A DNA stretch of 64,000 nucleotides from Brevundimonas sp. Leaf363 (GCF_001424025.1 NZ_LMPZ01000001.1:311074-375073); one strand, 5' to 3'. Counted from the stretch's first letter, positions 28,151 to 37,241 are shown. Numbers and translations are program-made. Notes: a model not told the origin generated them from the sequence alone.

Positions 28151-29413
28151 ATGCCCTCATACCGTTTTCGTCCAAAGACCCTGACGCCCCGCCGGAGCGC
28201 CGGAAACGGCGGGCTGTGGGCCTTGGGCGCCGCCATCGTGGGTGGCTTGGCGGCCGGCGGCGCCGCGGCGCACCTGCTGTACAGCCAGGGGCACAAGTAC
28301 GGCGTGGAGCTGAGGCCCAGGCGGCCTGACCTGCTGCCGCCCCGCCCGGCGACACCGGAGGATTTCGACGCCAAGGATCCGGGTCGCGGGCGGCTGGCGA
28401 CGCGTCCGCATCACATTCCGCACAAGGGATGGGGCGACATCCTGTGGCGGACCGGCGCGGCGTATTTCGGGGACCGCGTCGGCTTCGTGGCCGGCGGCGT
28501 GACCTTCTTCACCGTGCTGTCGCTGTTCCCGACCCTGGGCGCCTTTGTCACCATCTACGGGCTGTTCGCCGACCCGGCCGATGCGTGGGGCCGGCTGGCC
28601 TTTCTCTATTCGGTGCTGCCGTCCAACGTGGCCGCGTTCCTGGGTGACGAGATGGCCCGGCTGGCGGCCAATGGCCGGGGCCAGCTGACCTTCACCCTGA
28701 TCTGGACCCTGATGCTGTCGCTGTGGTCGGCCAACGGGGCGATCAAGACGCTCTTCTACGGCCTGAACGTCGCCTATCACGAGGTCGAGAAGCGCAACCT
28801 GGTCCACTACAACCTGATCTGTCTGGCCTTCACCCTGACGGGTCTGATCGGCGTGCTGATCTGCGCCGGGCTGGTGGTCGGTCTGCCCATCCTGCTCGGA
28901 CTGGTCGGCCTGGCCGAGGAGTGGGGCGACCTGGCGGTCTTCCGGTGGCCGGTGCTGTTCATCGGCTACGTCGGAGCGCTGACAGTTATCTATCGCTTCG
29001 GACCGTGCCGCCAGCGCGCGCGCTGGCGCTGGCTGACGCCCGGCGCCCTGACCGCGGCGGCGCTCAGCGTCGCGGTGTCGTTGCTGTTCAGCTGGTACCT
29101 GGCGACCTTCGTGCGGGTGGACAGTTTCGGTCCGCTCGCGGCCGTGATGGGCTTCCTGCTGTGGACCTGGATTTCGGTTCAGATCGTCCTGATGGGGGCG
29201 GAGCTGAACGCCGAGATCGAGCACCAGACAGCGCTGGACACCACGACCGGTTCGCCCAAGGCCATCGGCGAGCGCGGCGCCGTGGTGGCCGACACGGTCG
29301 GACCGCGTCGCGGCAACCCGGCGGCCCTGGCCTTCACGCTGAAACACGCGGAGGCGGCAGCCGAACGTGTGCTGAGGCGCAAGGCGGCCAGCGCCCCGGA
29401 CCAGCCGGTCTAG
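28151..29413 (+). CDS. YihY/BrkB family membrane protein
   Basis: A 420-residue inner-membrane protein of the YihY/virulence-factor BrkB family. A basic, proline-rich N-terminal extension has one early hydrophobic stretch. The family core starts at DRVGFVAGGVTFFTVLSLFPTLGAFVTIYGLF and continues with LWSANGAIKTLFYGLNVAYHEVEKRNL, then further helices and the conserved end (FVRVDSFGPLAAVMGFLLWTWISVQIVLMGAELNAEIE). The old RNase BN assignment for the family is wrong; its function is not settled. It is convergent with fabI, with a palindromic repeat between them. Confidence 0.88.
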   Translation: MPSYRFRPKTLTPRRSAGNGGLWALGAAIVGGLAAGGAAAHLLYSQGHKYGVELRPRRPDLLPPRPATPEDFDAKDPGRGRLATRPHHIPHKGWGDILWRTGAAYFGDRVGFVAGGVTFFTVLSLFPTLGAFVTIYGLFADPADAWGRLAFLYSVLPSNVAAFLGDEMARLAANGRGQLTFTLIWTLMLSLWSANGAIKTLFYGLNVAYHEVEKRNLVHYNLICLAFTLTGLIGVLICAGLVVGLPILLGLVGLAEEWGDLAVFRWPVLFIGYVGALTVIYRFGPCRQRARWRWLTPGALTAAALSVAVSLLFSWYLATFVRVDSFGPLAAVMGFLLWTWISVQIVLMGAELNAEIEHQTALDTTTGSPKAIGERGAVVADTVGPRRGNPAALAFTLKHAEAAAERVLRRKAASAPDQPV

Positions 29414-29416
29414 CGA

Positions 29417-29569
29417 TCCTTCTTCCTTCGGGGGAGAAGGCGGCTCGCGTTAGCGAGACGGATGAGGGGGACGCCTGAAACGCGTAATCGGCCAGTTGGG
29501 GTGTGCGCTGAAACCGCCCCCTCAACCGGCCGGCTTCGCCGCCCACCTTCTCCCCCGAGGGGAGAAGGA
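29417..29569. repeat. Large imperfect palindromic intergenic element between convergent genes
   Basis: A 153-base element with CCTTCGGGGGAGAAGG-type left and CCTTCTCCCCCGAGGGG-type right arms, plus inner GGATGAGGGGGA and CCGCCCCCTCA arms. It can fold into a long hairpin. It fills almost the whole gap between YihY/BrkB and fabI and so may serve as a two-way terminator. It is a different sequence class from the repeats around the DUF559 gene but similar in design. Confidence 0.75.
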
Positions 29570-29576
29570 CGCAAAA

Positions 29577-30398
29577 TTACGCTTCCTCATCTCCCGCCAG
29601 GCCCATCATGTGGAAGCCGGCGTCGACGTGGATGACCTCGCCGGTGGTCGACAGGCCCAGATCCGAGCACAGCCACAGGGCGGCGCCGGCGACGCCTTCC
29701 ATCGAGGTGTCTTCCTTCATGGCGCTCATGGCGCGGCCTTGGGCGATCATGCCCCGGCCGCCCGAAATGCCGGCCAGCGACAGGGTGCGCATCGCGCCGG
29801 CCGAGATCGCGTTGACGCGGATGCCCTTGGGCCCCAGGTCGCGGGCGATGTAGCGGGTCGCGGCTTCCAGCCCGGCCTTGGCCACACCCATGGTATTGTA
29901 GTTCGGGATGGCCCGCTCGGCGCCCAGATAGGTCATGGTGATCATGGAGCCGCCGTTCGGCATCAGCTTGGACGCGCGCTTGGCCACGTCGACGAAGCTG
30001 AAGACCGAGATGTTCATGGCCAGGAGGAAGCTGTCGCGCGTGGTGTTGTCCACGAACGAACCCTGCAGCTCGTTCTTGTTGGCGAAGGCGACCGAGTGGA
30101 CGACGAAGTCGATCGTGCCGAAGGTCTTTTCGATCTCGGCGAATGCGGCGTCCATCGAGGTGTCGTCGGTGACGTCGGCCGGAACGATCAGCTTGGCTCC
30201 GACGCTTTCGGCCAGCGGGCGAACGCGGCGCTCCAGCCCTTCGCCGAGGTAGGTGAAGGCCAGCTCTGCGCCCTGCGCGGCCAGCTGCTGGGCGATGCCC
30301 CAGGCGATGGAGTTGGCGTTGGCGACGCCGAGGATCAGGCCCTTCTTGCCCTTCATCAACTCGCCCTTGGGCATGGTCCAGGCGGATTCGGCGGCCAT
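29577..30398 (-). CDS. fabI: Enoyl-[acyl-carrier-protein] reductase FabI
   Basis: NADH-dependent reduction of trans-2-enoyl-ACP, the last step of each fatty-acid elongation cycle. The 273-residue SDR-fold protein has the FabI-type nucleotide-binding start KGLILGVANANSIAWGIA, the adenine-site aspartate in PADVTDD, and a catalytic Y-x6-K in NYNTMGVAKAG. The C-terminal TTGEVIHVDAGFH is typical. A strong GAGGAG ribosome-binding site lies 8 bases upstream. It is the last gene of fabA-fabB-PilZ-fabI. Confidence 0.95.
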   Translation of the reverse strand: MAAESAWTMPKGELMKGKKGLILGVANANSIAWGIAQQLAAQGAELAFTYLGEGLERRVRPLAESVGAKLIVPADVTDDTSMDAAFAEIEKTFGTIDFVVHSVAFANKNELQGSFVDNTTRDSFLLAMNISVFSFVDVAKRASKLMPNGGSMITMTYLGAERAIPNYNTMGVAKAGLEAATRYIARDLGPKGIRVNAISAGAMRTLSLAGISGGRGMIAQGRAMSAMKEDTSMEGVAGAALWLCSDLGLSTTGEVIHVDAGFHMMGLAGDEEA

Positions 30399-30463
30399 CG
30401 GTTCAGTCTCCTCGTAGAATCGCGGTCTTTCTGGACGCCAACGCCCTGACGGGCAAGCTCGAC

Positions 30464-30790
30464 CTAGCGCCCGCCGGCGCGGATCCAGGCGTCACGGGCG
30501 GCGGCGAGGCGGTGGGGGACCAGGCCTCGCAGCGGCGCGCGGGCGCCGCGCCGCCCGCCGATCTCGGCTTCGCGCCGCCAGGCGATGGCGACCTCGTCCG
30601 CGAACCCGTCCACGATGTCGATGACCTGGACGGCGTCGGGCAAGCCGACGCGGCGGTCCAGCCGGATGCGGACCCCGCCGTTCGATTCATCGGTGATCAG
30701 ACAGGCGACTTCCAGCCCCGGGGCGACCACGACGGCGCGTCGGTTGGCGGGACGGCGCGGCTCGCTGCGGCGGTCTTCGAACAGGGGCAC
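30464..30790 (-). CDS. PilZ-domain protein inside the fab operon
   Basis: A 108-residue single-domain protein with the cyclic-di-GMP-binding signature: the arginine cluster RRSEPRRPANRRAVV, then about 20 residues later ITDESNGGVRI, which matches the (D/N)xSxxG motif. Single-domain PilZ proteins act as c-di-GMP receptors. It starts 12 bases after the fabB stop on the same strand and is followed 65 bases later by fabI, so it is likely co-transcribed with the unsaturated fatty-acid genes. The target is unknown; a link between c-di-GMP and lipid synthesis is only inferred from position. Confidence 0.8.
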   Translation of the reverse strand: MPLFEDRRSEPRRPANRRAVVVAPGLEVACLITDESNGGVRIRLDRRVGLPDAVQVIDIVDGFADEVAIAWRREAEIGGRRGARAPLRGLVPHRLAAARDAWIRAGGR

Positions 30791-30802
30791 GCGGGTGCGC
30801 CC

Positions 30803-32038
30803 TTACAGATCGGCCCTGGACAGGATCAGCGTGCCGTTGGTGCCGCCGAATCCGAACGAGTTGGACATGGCGGTGGTGAAGGCGCCGTCGCGGCGTTCCC
30901 GCAGGATCGGCATGCCCTCGAAGGCGGGGTCCAGCGTCTCGATGTGGGCGCTCTCGGCCATGAAGCCGGCGTCCATCATCAGCAGGGTGTAGATCGCCTC
31001 CTGCGCGCCCGCCGCGCCCAGGCTGTGACCGGTCAGGGACTTGGTCGAGGAGATGGCCGGCATGGCGTCGCCGAAGACGGCGCGGACGCCCTCCATCTCC
31101 TTCAGGTCGCCGACGGGCGTCGAGGTGCCGTGCGGGTTCAGATAGTCGATCGTGCGGCCGCCGGCCTGGGCCAGGGCGATCTTCATGCAGCGCTGGGCGC
31201 CCTCGCCGGACGGGGCGACCATGTCGTAGCCGTCCGAGTTGGCGCCGTAGCCGACGATCTCGGCGTAGATTCTGGCGCCGCGCGCCTTGGCGCGTTCGTA
31301 TTCCTCGACCACCACGATGCCGGCGCCGCCGGCGATGACGAAGCCGTCGCGCGCCGCGTCATAGGCGCGCGAGGCGACCGAGGGCGTGTCGTTATAGTCG
31401 GACGACATGGCGCCCATGGCGTCGAACAGGTTGGACATCGACCAGTCGATGTCCTCGCAGCCGCCGGCGAAGACGACGTCCTGCTTGCCCAGTTGGATCT
31501 GCTCCATGGCCGCGCCGATGCAGTGGGCGCTGGTCGCGCAGGCGCTGGAGATCGAATAGTTGACGCCGCGCATCTGGAACCAGGTCGACAAGACGGCCGA
31601 CGGCCCCGACGCCATCACCTTGGGCACCGCGAACGGGCCGACGCGCTTGGGCGACATCTTCTCCATGGTGGTCTGGGCCGCCTGGAGGATGATCTGGGTC
31701 GAGGGGCCGCCTTCGCCGACGATCAGGCCGATGCGGTCGTCCTTGATCTCATCCGCGGTCATGCCGCTGTCGGCCAGGGCCTGTTCGAAGGCGATGTGGG
31801 CCCAGGCCGTGCCGTTGGCCAGGAAACGGGCCGCGCGGCGGTCCACCAGCGGGGCCCAGTCCTCGGCCGTCACGCCCATCGACGGCGGCGCCCAGACCTG
31901 CGAGCGGAAGCCGTATTTGATGTGATCCGGGGCGGCGACCACGCCCGAGCGGGCGTTGCGCAGCGACTCGGTGACCTCCGCGGCGTCCTTGCCGATGGAG
32001 GAGACGATGCCCAGACCGGTGATGACGACGCGACGCAT
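30803..32038 (-). CDS. fabB: 3-oxoacyl-ACP synthase I (beta-ketoacyl-ACP synthase) FabB
   Basis: Condenses acyl-ACP with malonyl-ACP, essential for elongating the cis-3-decenoyl intermediate made by FabA. The 411-residue thiolase-fold protein has the Cys-His-His triad: C167 in [12 protein letters not shown], one histidine in [11 protein letters not shown] and another in [13 protein letters not shown]; the C-terminal FGFGGTNG is also present. The start MRRVVITG at 32038 has an AAGGA ribosome-binding site; the ATG 21 bases further upstream is less likely. It lies 58 bases downstream of fabA, which together with gene order confirms the I-type assignment over FabF. Confidence 0.93.
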   Translation of the reverse strand: MRRVVITGLGIVSSIGKDAAEVTESLRNARSGVVAAPDHIKYGFRSQVWAPPSMGVTAEDWAPLVDRRAARFLANGTAWAHIAFEQALADSGMTADEIKDDRIGLIVGEGGPSTQIILQAAQTTMEKMSPKRVGPFAVPKVMASGPSAVLSTWFQMRGVNYSISSACATSAHCIGAAMEQIQLGKQDVVFAGGCEDIDWSMSNLFDAMGAMSSDYNDTPSVASRAYDAARDGFVIAGGAGIVVVEEYERAKARGARIYAEIVGYGANSDGYDMVAPSGEGAQRCMKIALAQAGGRTIDYLNPHGTSTPVGDLKEMEGVRAVFGDAMPAISSTKSLTGHSLGAAGAQEAIYTLLMMDAGFMAESAHIETLDPAFEGMPILRERRDGAFTTAMSNSFGFGGTNGTLILSRADL

Positions 32039-32096
32039 GGTGTTTCCTTGTATACGCAATGGTCCCCGGGTTGGCCCCGGATGAACGCGGCTCTTC

Positions 32097-32639
32097 CTAG
32101 CCCCCGACGGGCTCGGCCGCGCCTTCTTGCGCGCCGAACAGGCCGACGCGCATGTCGTTGCAGGTGTAGATAGTCACGCCGTCGGCTTCCAGCACCCCAT
32201 CGGCGATGCCCATGACCAGTTTGCGATTGATGACCCGCTTCAGGTCGATCTTGTAGACCACCTTCTTGACGTCCGGGGTGACCTGGCCGGTGAACTTGAC
32301 GTCGCCGACGCCCAGGGCGCGGCCGCGGCCGGGACCGCCGATCCAGCCCAGATAGAAGCCGACCAGCTGCCACATGGCGTCCAGGCCCAGGCAGCCCGGC
32401 ATGACCGGGTCGCCGATGAAGTGGCACTGAAAGAACCAGAGGTCCGGGTGGATATCCAGCTCGGCCTCGACATAGCCCTTGCCGTGCGCGCCGCCGTCAC
32501 TGTTGATCTGGGTGATCCGGTCGAACATCAGCATCGGCGGGGCCGGAAGCTGGGCGTTGCCCGGGCCGAACAGCTCGCCGCGGCCCGAGGCCAGCAGGGC
32601 TGCGTGATCGAAGGACGAGGGGAAACGGGATTGGCTCAC
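32097..32639 (-). CDS. fabA: 3-hydroxydecanoyl-ACP dehydratase/isomerase FabA
   Basis: Introduces the cis double bond at the C10 stage of anaerobic unsaturated fatty-acid synthesis. The 180-residue hot-dog protein has the active-site histidine H73 in [11 protein letters not shown] and D87 in [11 protein letters not shown]. It starts with GTG (GTGAGC). It is the first gene of the fabA-fabB-PilZ-fabI operon. In many alphaproteobacteria an iron regulator (irr) sits next to fabA; here an SH3 protein gene lies upstream on the same strand instead, 104 bases away. Confidence 0.95.
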   Translation of the reverse strand: MSQSRFPSSFDHAALLASGRGELFGPGNAQLPAPPMLMFDRITQINSDGGAHGKGYVEAELDIHPDLWFFQCHFIGDPVMPGCLGLDAMWQLVGFYLGWIGGPGRGRALGVGDVKFTGQVTPDVKKVVYKIDLKRVINRKLVMGIADGVLEADGVTIYTCNDMRVGLFGAQEGAAEPVGG

Positions 32640-32743
32640 GCGCGCTCCGGGGGCGGAGCCGGACCGAAGGCGGCCCGGCGATGTGGCCCGCGCGTTACAC
32701 CACCGATCCTATCGGCTCAACACCTGTGGCGTCTGCGAAGCGT

Positions 32744-33319
32744 CTATCCCGCAGCGCGGCGGGCGTCGCACAAGGGGCGTTCGGCGGTTCCGAAGACGCT
32801 GTCGGCGCGGACCCAGCCCCGGACCTTGCGCGCCTGGACGCGGCACCAGCCGTCCTTGCAGCTGTCGAGCGCGACGATGGAGCGGGGCTGCAGGCGCGCG
32901 CGCAGGCTGGCCATGTCCGAGCGGCCGGTGCGGACCCCCAGTTCGGTGGTCTCGGGGTTGAAGACCGAACGGCGGCCGGATGCGACGGTGCGGTGGATCC
33001 AGGCGATGGAGCCGTCGGGGTCGCAGATCTTTCGCCACTCGCGCGTCTCGGCGATGACCTGAACCGGCAGGTGTTTGGCGCGGTATTGCCACAGGATGCG
33101 GTAGTCCATGCCCGGCCCCTGGCGGGCCGAGACTGTGTCGGACTTCAGGCTGATCCAGCGCGGGACTTCCAGACCCGTCGGGGTCGGACGGTCGCCGGGC
33201 ATGACGGTCCCGGCGCTCGCCAGGACCGCGCCCGCGACCACGAGCGCCACCGTCAGGGGGCGGCGCAGGCTTTTGAAGCTGGCGGCGGCTTTGCTAGACA
33301 CCCGGACGACCCGTCGCAC
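32744..33319 (-). CDS. SH3-domain exported protein
   Basis: A 191-residue protein with a basic N-terminus and one hydrophobic signal/anchor (about residues 22-42, LTVALVVAGAVLASAGTVM). Two bacterial SH3-like repeats follow, about residues 57-112 (LKSDTVSARQGPGMDYRILWQY...WRKI) and 125-180 (GVRTGRSDMASLRARLQPRSIVALDSCKDGWCRVQ). Such proteins usually reside in the periplasm and may bind peptidoglycan. It could be co-transcribed with fabA downstream, though a 104-base gap allows a separate promoter. Confidence 0.82.
   Translation of the reverse strand: MRRVVRVSSKAAASFKSLRRPLTVALVVAGAVLASAGTVMPGDRPTPTGLEVPRWISLKSDTVSARQGPGMDYRILWQYRAKHLPVQVIAETREWRKICDPDGSIAWIHRTVASGRRSVFNPETTELGVRTGRSDMASLRARLQPRSIVALDSCKDGWCRVQARKVRGWVRADSVFGTAERPLCDARRAAG
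33273..33300 (+). promoter_or_regulatory. Sigma-73-like promoter candidate for the 2-hydroxyacid dehydrogenase
   Basis: TTGAAGC (33273-33279), a 13-base spacer and GCTAGACA (33293-33300) resemble the Caulobacter housekeeping consensus TTGaCgS-N10-14-GCtANAWC with three mismatches. It lies about 58 bases ahead of the start codon and inside the divergent SH3 gene's 5' end. Confidence 0.35.
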
Positions 33320-33357
33320 GCGGGACGACGCGCGCCCCTTTCAGACCAAGGCCCGAT

Positions 33358-34344
33358 ATGTCCGCCCGCAGGCTTAAAGTCGTATTAACCAGACGCCTGC
33401 CCGACGCGGTCGAGACGCGGATGCGCGAGCTGTTCGACGCCGAGCTGAACCTGACCGACCGTGCGATGGATCGCGCCGCGCTGGAGGCGGCGGTTCAGAA
33501 GGCCGAGGTTCTGGTCCCGACCATCACGGACACGATCGACGCGGCCCTGATCGAGGGGGCGGGCGAGCAGCTTAAGATGATCGCCAACTTCGGCGCCGGG
33601 GTGGATCACATCGACGTCGATGCGGCGGTGGCGCGGGGGATCATCGTCACCAATACGCCGGGCGTCCTGACCGAGGACACGGCGGACCTGGCCATGAGCC
33701 TGATCCTGACGGTCAGCCGCCGGATCGTGGAGGGGGCCAACGTCCTGGCCGCCGGCGGGTTCGAGGGTTGGAGCCCGACGTGGATGTGTGGGCGCAAGCT
33801 GTGGGGCAAGCGGCTGGGCATCGTCGGCATGGGCCGCATCGGCCAGGCGCTGGCCCGCCGCGCCAAGGCCTTCGGCCTCCAGGTGCACTATCATAACCGC
33901 AAGCCCGTTCCGGACATGGTCGCCGAGGAGCTGGGCGCGACCTATTGGGACGATCTGGACCAGATGCTGGGGCGGGTGGACATCGTCTCGCTGAACGCCC
34001 CGGCGACGGCGACGACGCGGCATCTGCTGGACGCGCGGCGGCTGGGGCTGCTGCAGCCGCACTGCATCGTCATCAACACGGCGCGCGGCGACCTGATCGA
34101 CGAGGCGGCGCTGGCCGAGGCGGTGGCGCAGCGGCGGCTGGGCGGCGTGGGCCTGGACGTGTTCGAGCACGAGCCGGCGGTGCATCCGGGCCTGCTGAAC
34201 CAGCCGAACGTGGTGCTGTTGCCCCACCTGGGCTCGGCGACGATCGAGGCGCGCCAGGACATGGGCGACCGAGTCATCCTGAACGTCATGACCTACCAGA
34301 ACGGACACCGGCCGCCGGACCGGGTCATTCCGGCGATGTTCTGA
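33358..34344 (+). CDS. D-2-hydroxyacid dehydrogenase (glyoxylate/hydroxypyruvate reductase-like)
   Basis: A 328-residue NAD(P)-dependent dehydrogenase of the D-isomer-specific family. The substrate domain flanks a Rossmann fold with LGIVGMGRIGQALA. Catalytic residues are the arginine in VINTARGDLIDE, the glutamate in LDVFEHEPAVH and the histidine in VLLPHLGSAT. The NFGAGVDHID signature and C-terminal region resemble glyoxylate reductase / D-glycerate dehydrogenase. The arginine/asparagine after the second strand (HYHNRKP) suggests a preference for NADP, but this is inference. It is followed by the S9 peptidase under its own promoter. Confidence 0.9.
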   Translation: MSARRLKVVLTRRLPDAVETRMRELFDAELNLTDRAMDRAALEAAVQKAEVLVPTITDTIDAALIEGAGEQLKMIANFGAGVDHIDVDAAVARGIIVTNTPGVLTEDTADLAMSLILTVSRRIVEGANVLAAGGFEGWSPTWMCGRKLWGKRLGIVGMGRIGQALARRAKAFGLQVHYHNRKPVPDMVAEELGATYWDDLDQMLGRVDIVSLNAPATATTRHLLDARRLGLLQPHCIVINTARGDLIDEAALAEAVAQRRLGGVGLDVFEHEPAVHPGLLNQPNVVLLPHLGSATIEARQDMGDRVILNVMTYQNGHRPPDRVIPAMF

Positions 34345-34357
34345 GCGCACGCTCCGG

Positions 34358-34384
34358 TTGACAGCTCTGCCGTTACCATAGAAC
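34358..34384 (+). promoter_or_regulatory. Sigma-73-type promoter of the S9 peptidase gene
   Basis: TTGACAG (34358-34364), a 12-base spacer and CATAGAAC (34377-34384) agree well with TTGaCgS-N10-14-GCtANAWC. The transcription start would be near 34391, about 25 bases before the ATG at 34415, leaving room for the GGGGGGACGGA ribosome-binding stretch. Confidence 0.55.
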
Positions 34385-34414
34385 TCTGATTGCAAAGGGG
34401 TCCGGGGGGACGGA

Positions 34415-36484
34415 ATGTTCGTTGGGTGTCGGGCGGCGTGGGTCGTCCTGTGGATGTGCGCGCTGGCGCTGATTGCGCCGACGATGGCGCGAGCCCAGGC
34501 GCCCAGCATCGACGATTTCATCGAGGACGCGCGGCTGGGCCAGGCCAGCCTGTCGCCCTCGGGCCGCTATCTGGTGCTGGTGCGCCGCAACGGCGACCAG
34601 AGCGACGTGGTCGTCAAGGATCTGGAGACCGGCGCCGTGACCCTGCCCATCGGCGGAGCGGTTGCGCGCGAAAGCTTCGGCGGCGTCTACATCACCTGGG
34701 TCGAGTGGAAGACCGACGACCGGTTGCTGCTGGGCGTGACCCAGTTCGACGTGCGGCGACACTCGAACCGTGAAACCGGCTCCATCCGCTCCTACCGCTA
34801 TGGCGAGAACATCGTCAGCGTCGGCCGCGACGGCTCCAACGTGCGCCGGCTGGAGGCGGCGAACGCGCGCACAGGCGAGCCGGGGGATGTGCTGGATTTC
34901 CTGGAGAACGACCCGGACCACATCCTGCTGACCTATGGCGCGCGCGGCTTCGGGCTGGATGTCTTCAAGGTCAACGTCCTGACCGGCGAGGCGGAGCGGA
35001 TCATCGACGGCGACGGACGGGTGTTCGACTACATCGTCGACCGCGACGGCAAGGTGGTGGGACGCTCGGCCCTGCGCGGCTTGTCGGGCCGGACCATGGT
35101 GATGGAGGCCCTGGGCGCCGACGGCCGCTGGACCGAAGTGTTCCGGCTGCGCACCGACGAGGTGCAGGATCTGCCGGAGTATCGCTTCCTGGGGCCGACC
35201 TCGCAGCCCGGCCAGATCTATGTCGCCATGAAGCCGCAGGAGGGCGAGGTCGAGACCACCGCCTCGGTGCGTGTGTTCGACTTCAAGACCCGCAGCATGG
35301 GCCCGCCGGTCTGGCGAAACCCGACCTATGACGTGGTCGGCATCGTGCGCGAGGAGGGGACGCAGGAACTGCTGGCCGGCTGCTACTGGGCCGACATCTA
35401 CCAGTGCGACTTCACCGACCGGACGCTGGAACGCACCATGCGAGGTATCCGCCGCTTCATGGGCGACGGCTGGAGCGTGCGCGTCATCTCACAGGCGCGG
35501 GACGCCTCGCGCTGGCTGGTGGCCGTGTCGTCGCCCAACAACGCGGGCGAATACTACATCTATGACAGCGCGGCCCAGCGGATGGACTTCGTCGGGCGAC
35601 GCTTCCCGGCCCTGGTCGAGGAACGTCTGGGGACCATGCGGCGCATCGACTACCAGGCCGGCGATGGCCAGGCGCTGTTCGGCTATCTGACCCGCCCGCC
35701 CGGGTCCACGGACCAGGCGCGGCCGCCGCTGATCGTGATGCCGCACGGCGGGCCCGAGATGCGCGACACCCTGACCTATGATCAATGGGCCCAGTTCCTG
35801 ACCACGCGCGGCTATCAGGTGTTCCAGCCCAACTTCCGCGGCTCCTCCGGCATGGGGCGGCCGTTCGCCGAGGCCGGTTATCGCCAGTACGGCGGCGTCA
35901 TGCAGGCCGACGTGACGGCCGGGGTCGAACACCTGATCGCGCAGGGTCTGGTCGACGCCGGCCAGATCTGCATCGTCGGCGCCAGCTATGGCGGCTATGC
36001 GGCCCTGTGGGGCGGAGCCGCGCAGCATGAGCTCTACAAATGCGTCATCTCCATCGCGGGGATGAGCGACCTGGTCGGCATCATGAACTGGGAGCGTGGG
36101 CAGGCGGACGCGGATTCAGACCGGTATCAATACTGGCTGAAGTCGATCGGCGATCCGCGCGCCGACCGAGAGGCGCTGCTGGCGGTGTCGCCGATCACGC
36201 GGGCGGCCGGCTATGGCCCGCCGGTTCTGCTGATCCACGGTGAGGACGACGACGTGGTGCCGCCGGTCCAGTCGCGCCAGATGGAGCGGGCGCTGAGCCG
36301 GGCGGGCCGGTCGGTCAAGCTGGTGATGGTGGAGAACACCGACCACCACTTCGGCTCGTCGCGCGCCCAGCGCATCCTCTTGTCCGAGATGGAGACCTTC
36401 CTGGCCCAGCACATGCCAGCGTCGGCGCCGGTCTATCCGCCGCCCGCGCCTGCCGAGCCGGAGCCGGCGTCGTCGATGGAGTGA
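34415..36484 (+). CDS. S9 family peptidase (prolyl oligopeptidase type)
   Basis: A 689-residue exported serine peptidase. The signal peptide runs to about residue 28 (MARAQAP). A beta-propeller region is followed by the alpha/beta-hydrolase domain: PHGGPEMRDTLTYDQWAQFL, the oxyanion/strand region VFQPNFRGSSGMGRPFAEAG, nucleophile S524 in IVGASYGGYAAL, an aspartate (D612) in LIHGEDDDVVP and a histidine (H644/H645) in TDHHFG. Likely a periplasmic di-/oligopeptidase of the acylaminoacyl/DPP group. The Pro-rich C-terminal tail overlaps the ThiF-like gene on the other strand by 52 bases. Confidence 0.9.
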   Translation: MFVGCRAAWVVLWMCALALIAPTMARAQAPSIDDFIEDARLGQASLSPSGRYLVLVRRNGDQSDVVVKDLETGAVTLPIGGAVARESFGGVYITWVEWKTDDRLLLGVTQFDVRRHSNRETGSIRSYRYGENIVSVGRDGSNVRRLEAANARTGEPGDVLDFLENDPDHILLTYGARGFGLDVFKVNVLTGEAERIIDGDGRVFDYIVDRDGKVVGRSALRGLSGRTMVMEALGADGRWTEVFRLRTDEVQDLPEYRFLGPTSQPGQIYVAMKPQEGEVETTASVRVFDFKTRSMGPPVWRNPTYDVVGIVREEGTQELLAGCYWADIYQCDFTDRTLERTMRGIRRFMGDGWSVRVISQARDASRWLVAVSSPNNAGEYYIYDSAAQRMDFVGRRFPALVEERLGTMRRIDYQAGDGQALFGYLTRPPGSTDQARPPLIVMPHGGPEMRDTLTYDQWAQFLTTRGYQVFQPNFRGSSGMGRPFAEAGYRQYGGVMQADVTAGVEHLIAQGLVDAGQICIVGASYGGYAALWGGAAQHELYKCVISIAGMSDLVGIMNWERGQADADSDRYQYWLKSIGDPRADREALLAVSPITRAAGYGPPVLLIHGEDDDVVPPVQSRQMERALSRAGRSVKLVMVENTDHHFGSSRAQRILLSEMETFLAQHMPASAPVYPPPAPAEPEPASSME

Positions 36485-37203
36485 CCACAGGCCGGGCACG
36501 CCGGGTCGGCGGCGACGCGCACGACGCGGCTGGTTCCTTCCAGCCCGTCCAGCAACATGAGGCGGCCGGTCAGGGGTCGGCCGGCGCCGGTGACCAGCTT
36601 GATCGCCTCCAGCGCGGCGAGGGAGCCGACCGTGGCGGCCAGGGCGCCGACCACGCCGACGCGCGCGCAGGTCTCGGCCTCGGGCGGAATGTCGGGGACG
36701 AGGCAGCGATAGCAGGGCCGGCCCTGGAACACGGCGATCTGGCCCGACCAGCGACCCAGGGCGGCGCTGACCAGGGGGACGCCTGCCTCGAGGCAGGCGG
36801 CGTTGACGGCGAAGCGGGTCTCGAAGTCGTCCGTGCCGTCGATCACCGCGTCGCAGCCGGCGACAAGATCGTGCGTGAAGCGGGCGACATGGGGCTCGAG
36901 GCGGACGTGCGGGTTGAGGGCGGTCAGGCGCGCGGCCCCGGCCTGGACCTTCGCCCGGTCGATGTCGCCGGAGGTGAAGAGGATCTGCCGCTGCAGGTTT
37001 GACAGGCCGACGTGATCGGGATCGACCAGAACCAGCGTGCCCACGCCCGCGGCCGCCAGGCTCAGCGCCGCGGGGCCGCCCACGCCGCCCAGACCCACGA
37101 TCAGGACGCGCGCGGCCTTCAGTCTTTGCTGGCCCGGACCGCCCAGCTCGGCCAGCACAAGCTGGCGGGCGTAGCGTTCGACCTCGTCGTCGGAGAATGG
37201 CAT
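36433..37203 (-). CDS. ThiF/MoeB/HesA family adenylyltransferase
   Basis: A 256-residue E1-like enzyme that adenylates the C-terminus of a small ubiquitin-like sulfur carrier (ThiS or MoaD type). The N-terminal ERYARQLVLAELGGPGQQRL motif is followed by the nucleotide-binding VLIVGLGGVGGPAALSLAAAGVG, SNLQRQILF and DGTDDFETRF. Two zinc CxxC pairs are present (CYRCLVP and CPACG). Whether it serves thiamine or molybdopterin is not clear; no carrier gene is adjacent. It follows the BLUF gene by 38 bases on the same strand, and its 3' end overlaps the S9 peptidase convergently. Confidence 0.88.
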   Translation of the reverse strand: MPFSDDEVERYARQLVLAELGGPGQQRLKAARVLIVGLGGVGGPAALSLAAAGVGTLVLVDPDHVGLSNLQRQILFTSGDIDRAKVQAGAARLTALNPHVRLEPHVARFTHDLVAGCDAVIDGTDDFETRFAVNAACLEAGVPLVSAALGRWSGQIAVFQGRPCYRCLVPDIPPEAETCARVGVVGALAATVGSLAALEAIKLVTGAGRPLTGRLMLLDGLEGTSRVVRVAADPACPACGHSIDDAGSGSAGAGGG

Positions 37204-37241
37204 GGCGCGGGCTTAGCGCGCCTGAAGTCCGGCGTCAGCCT

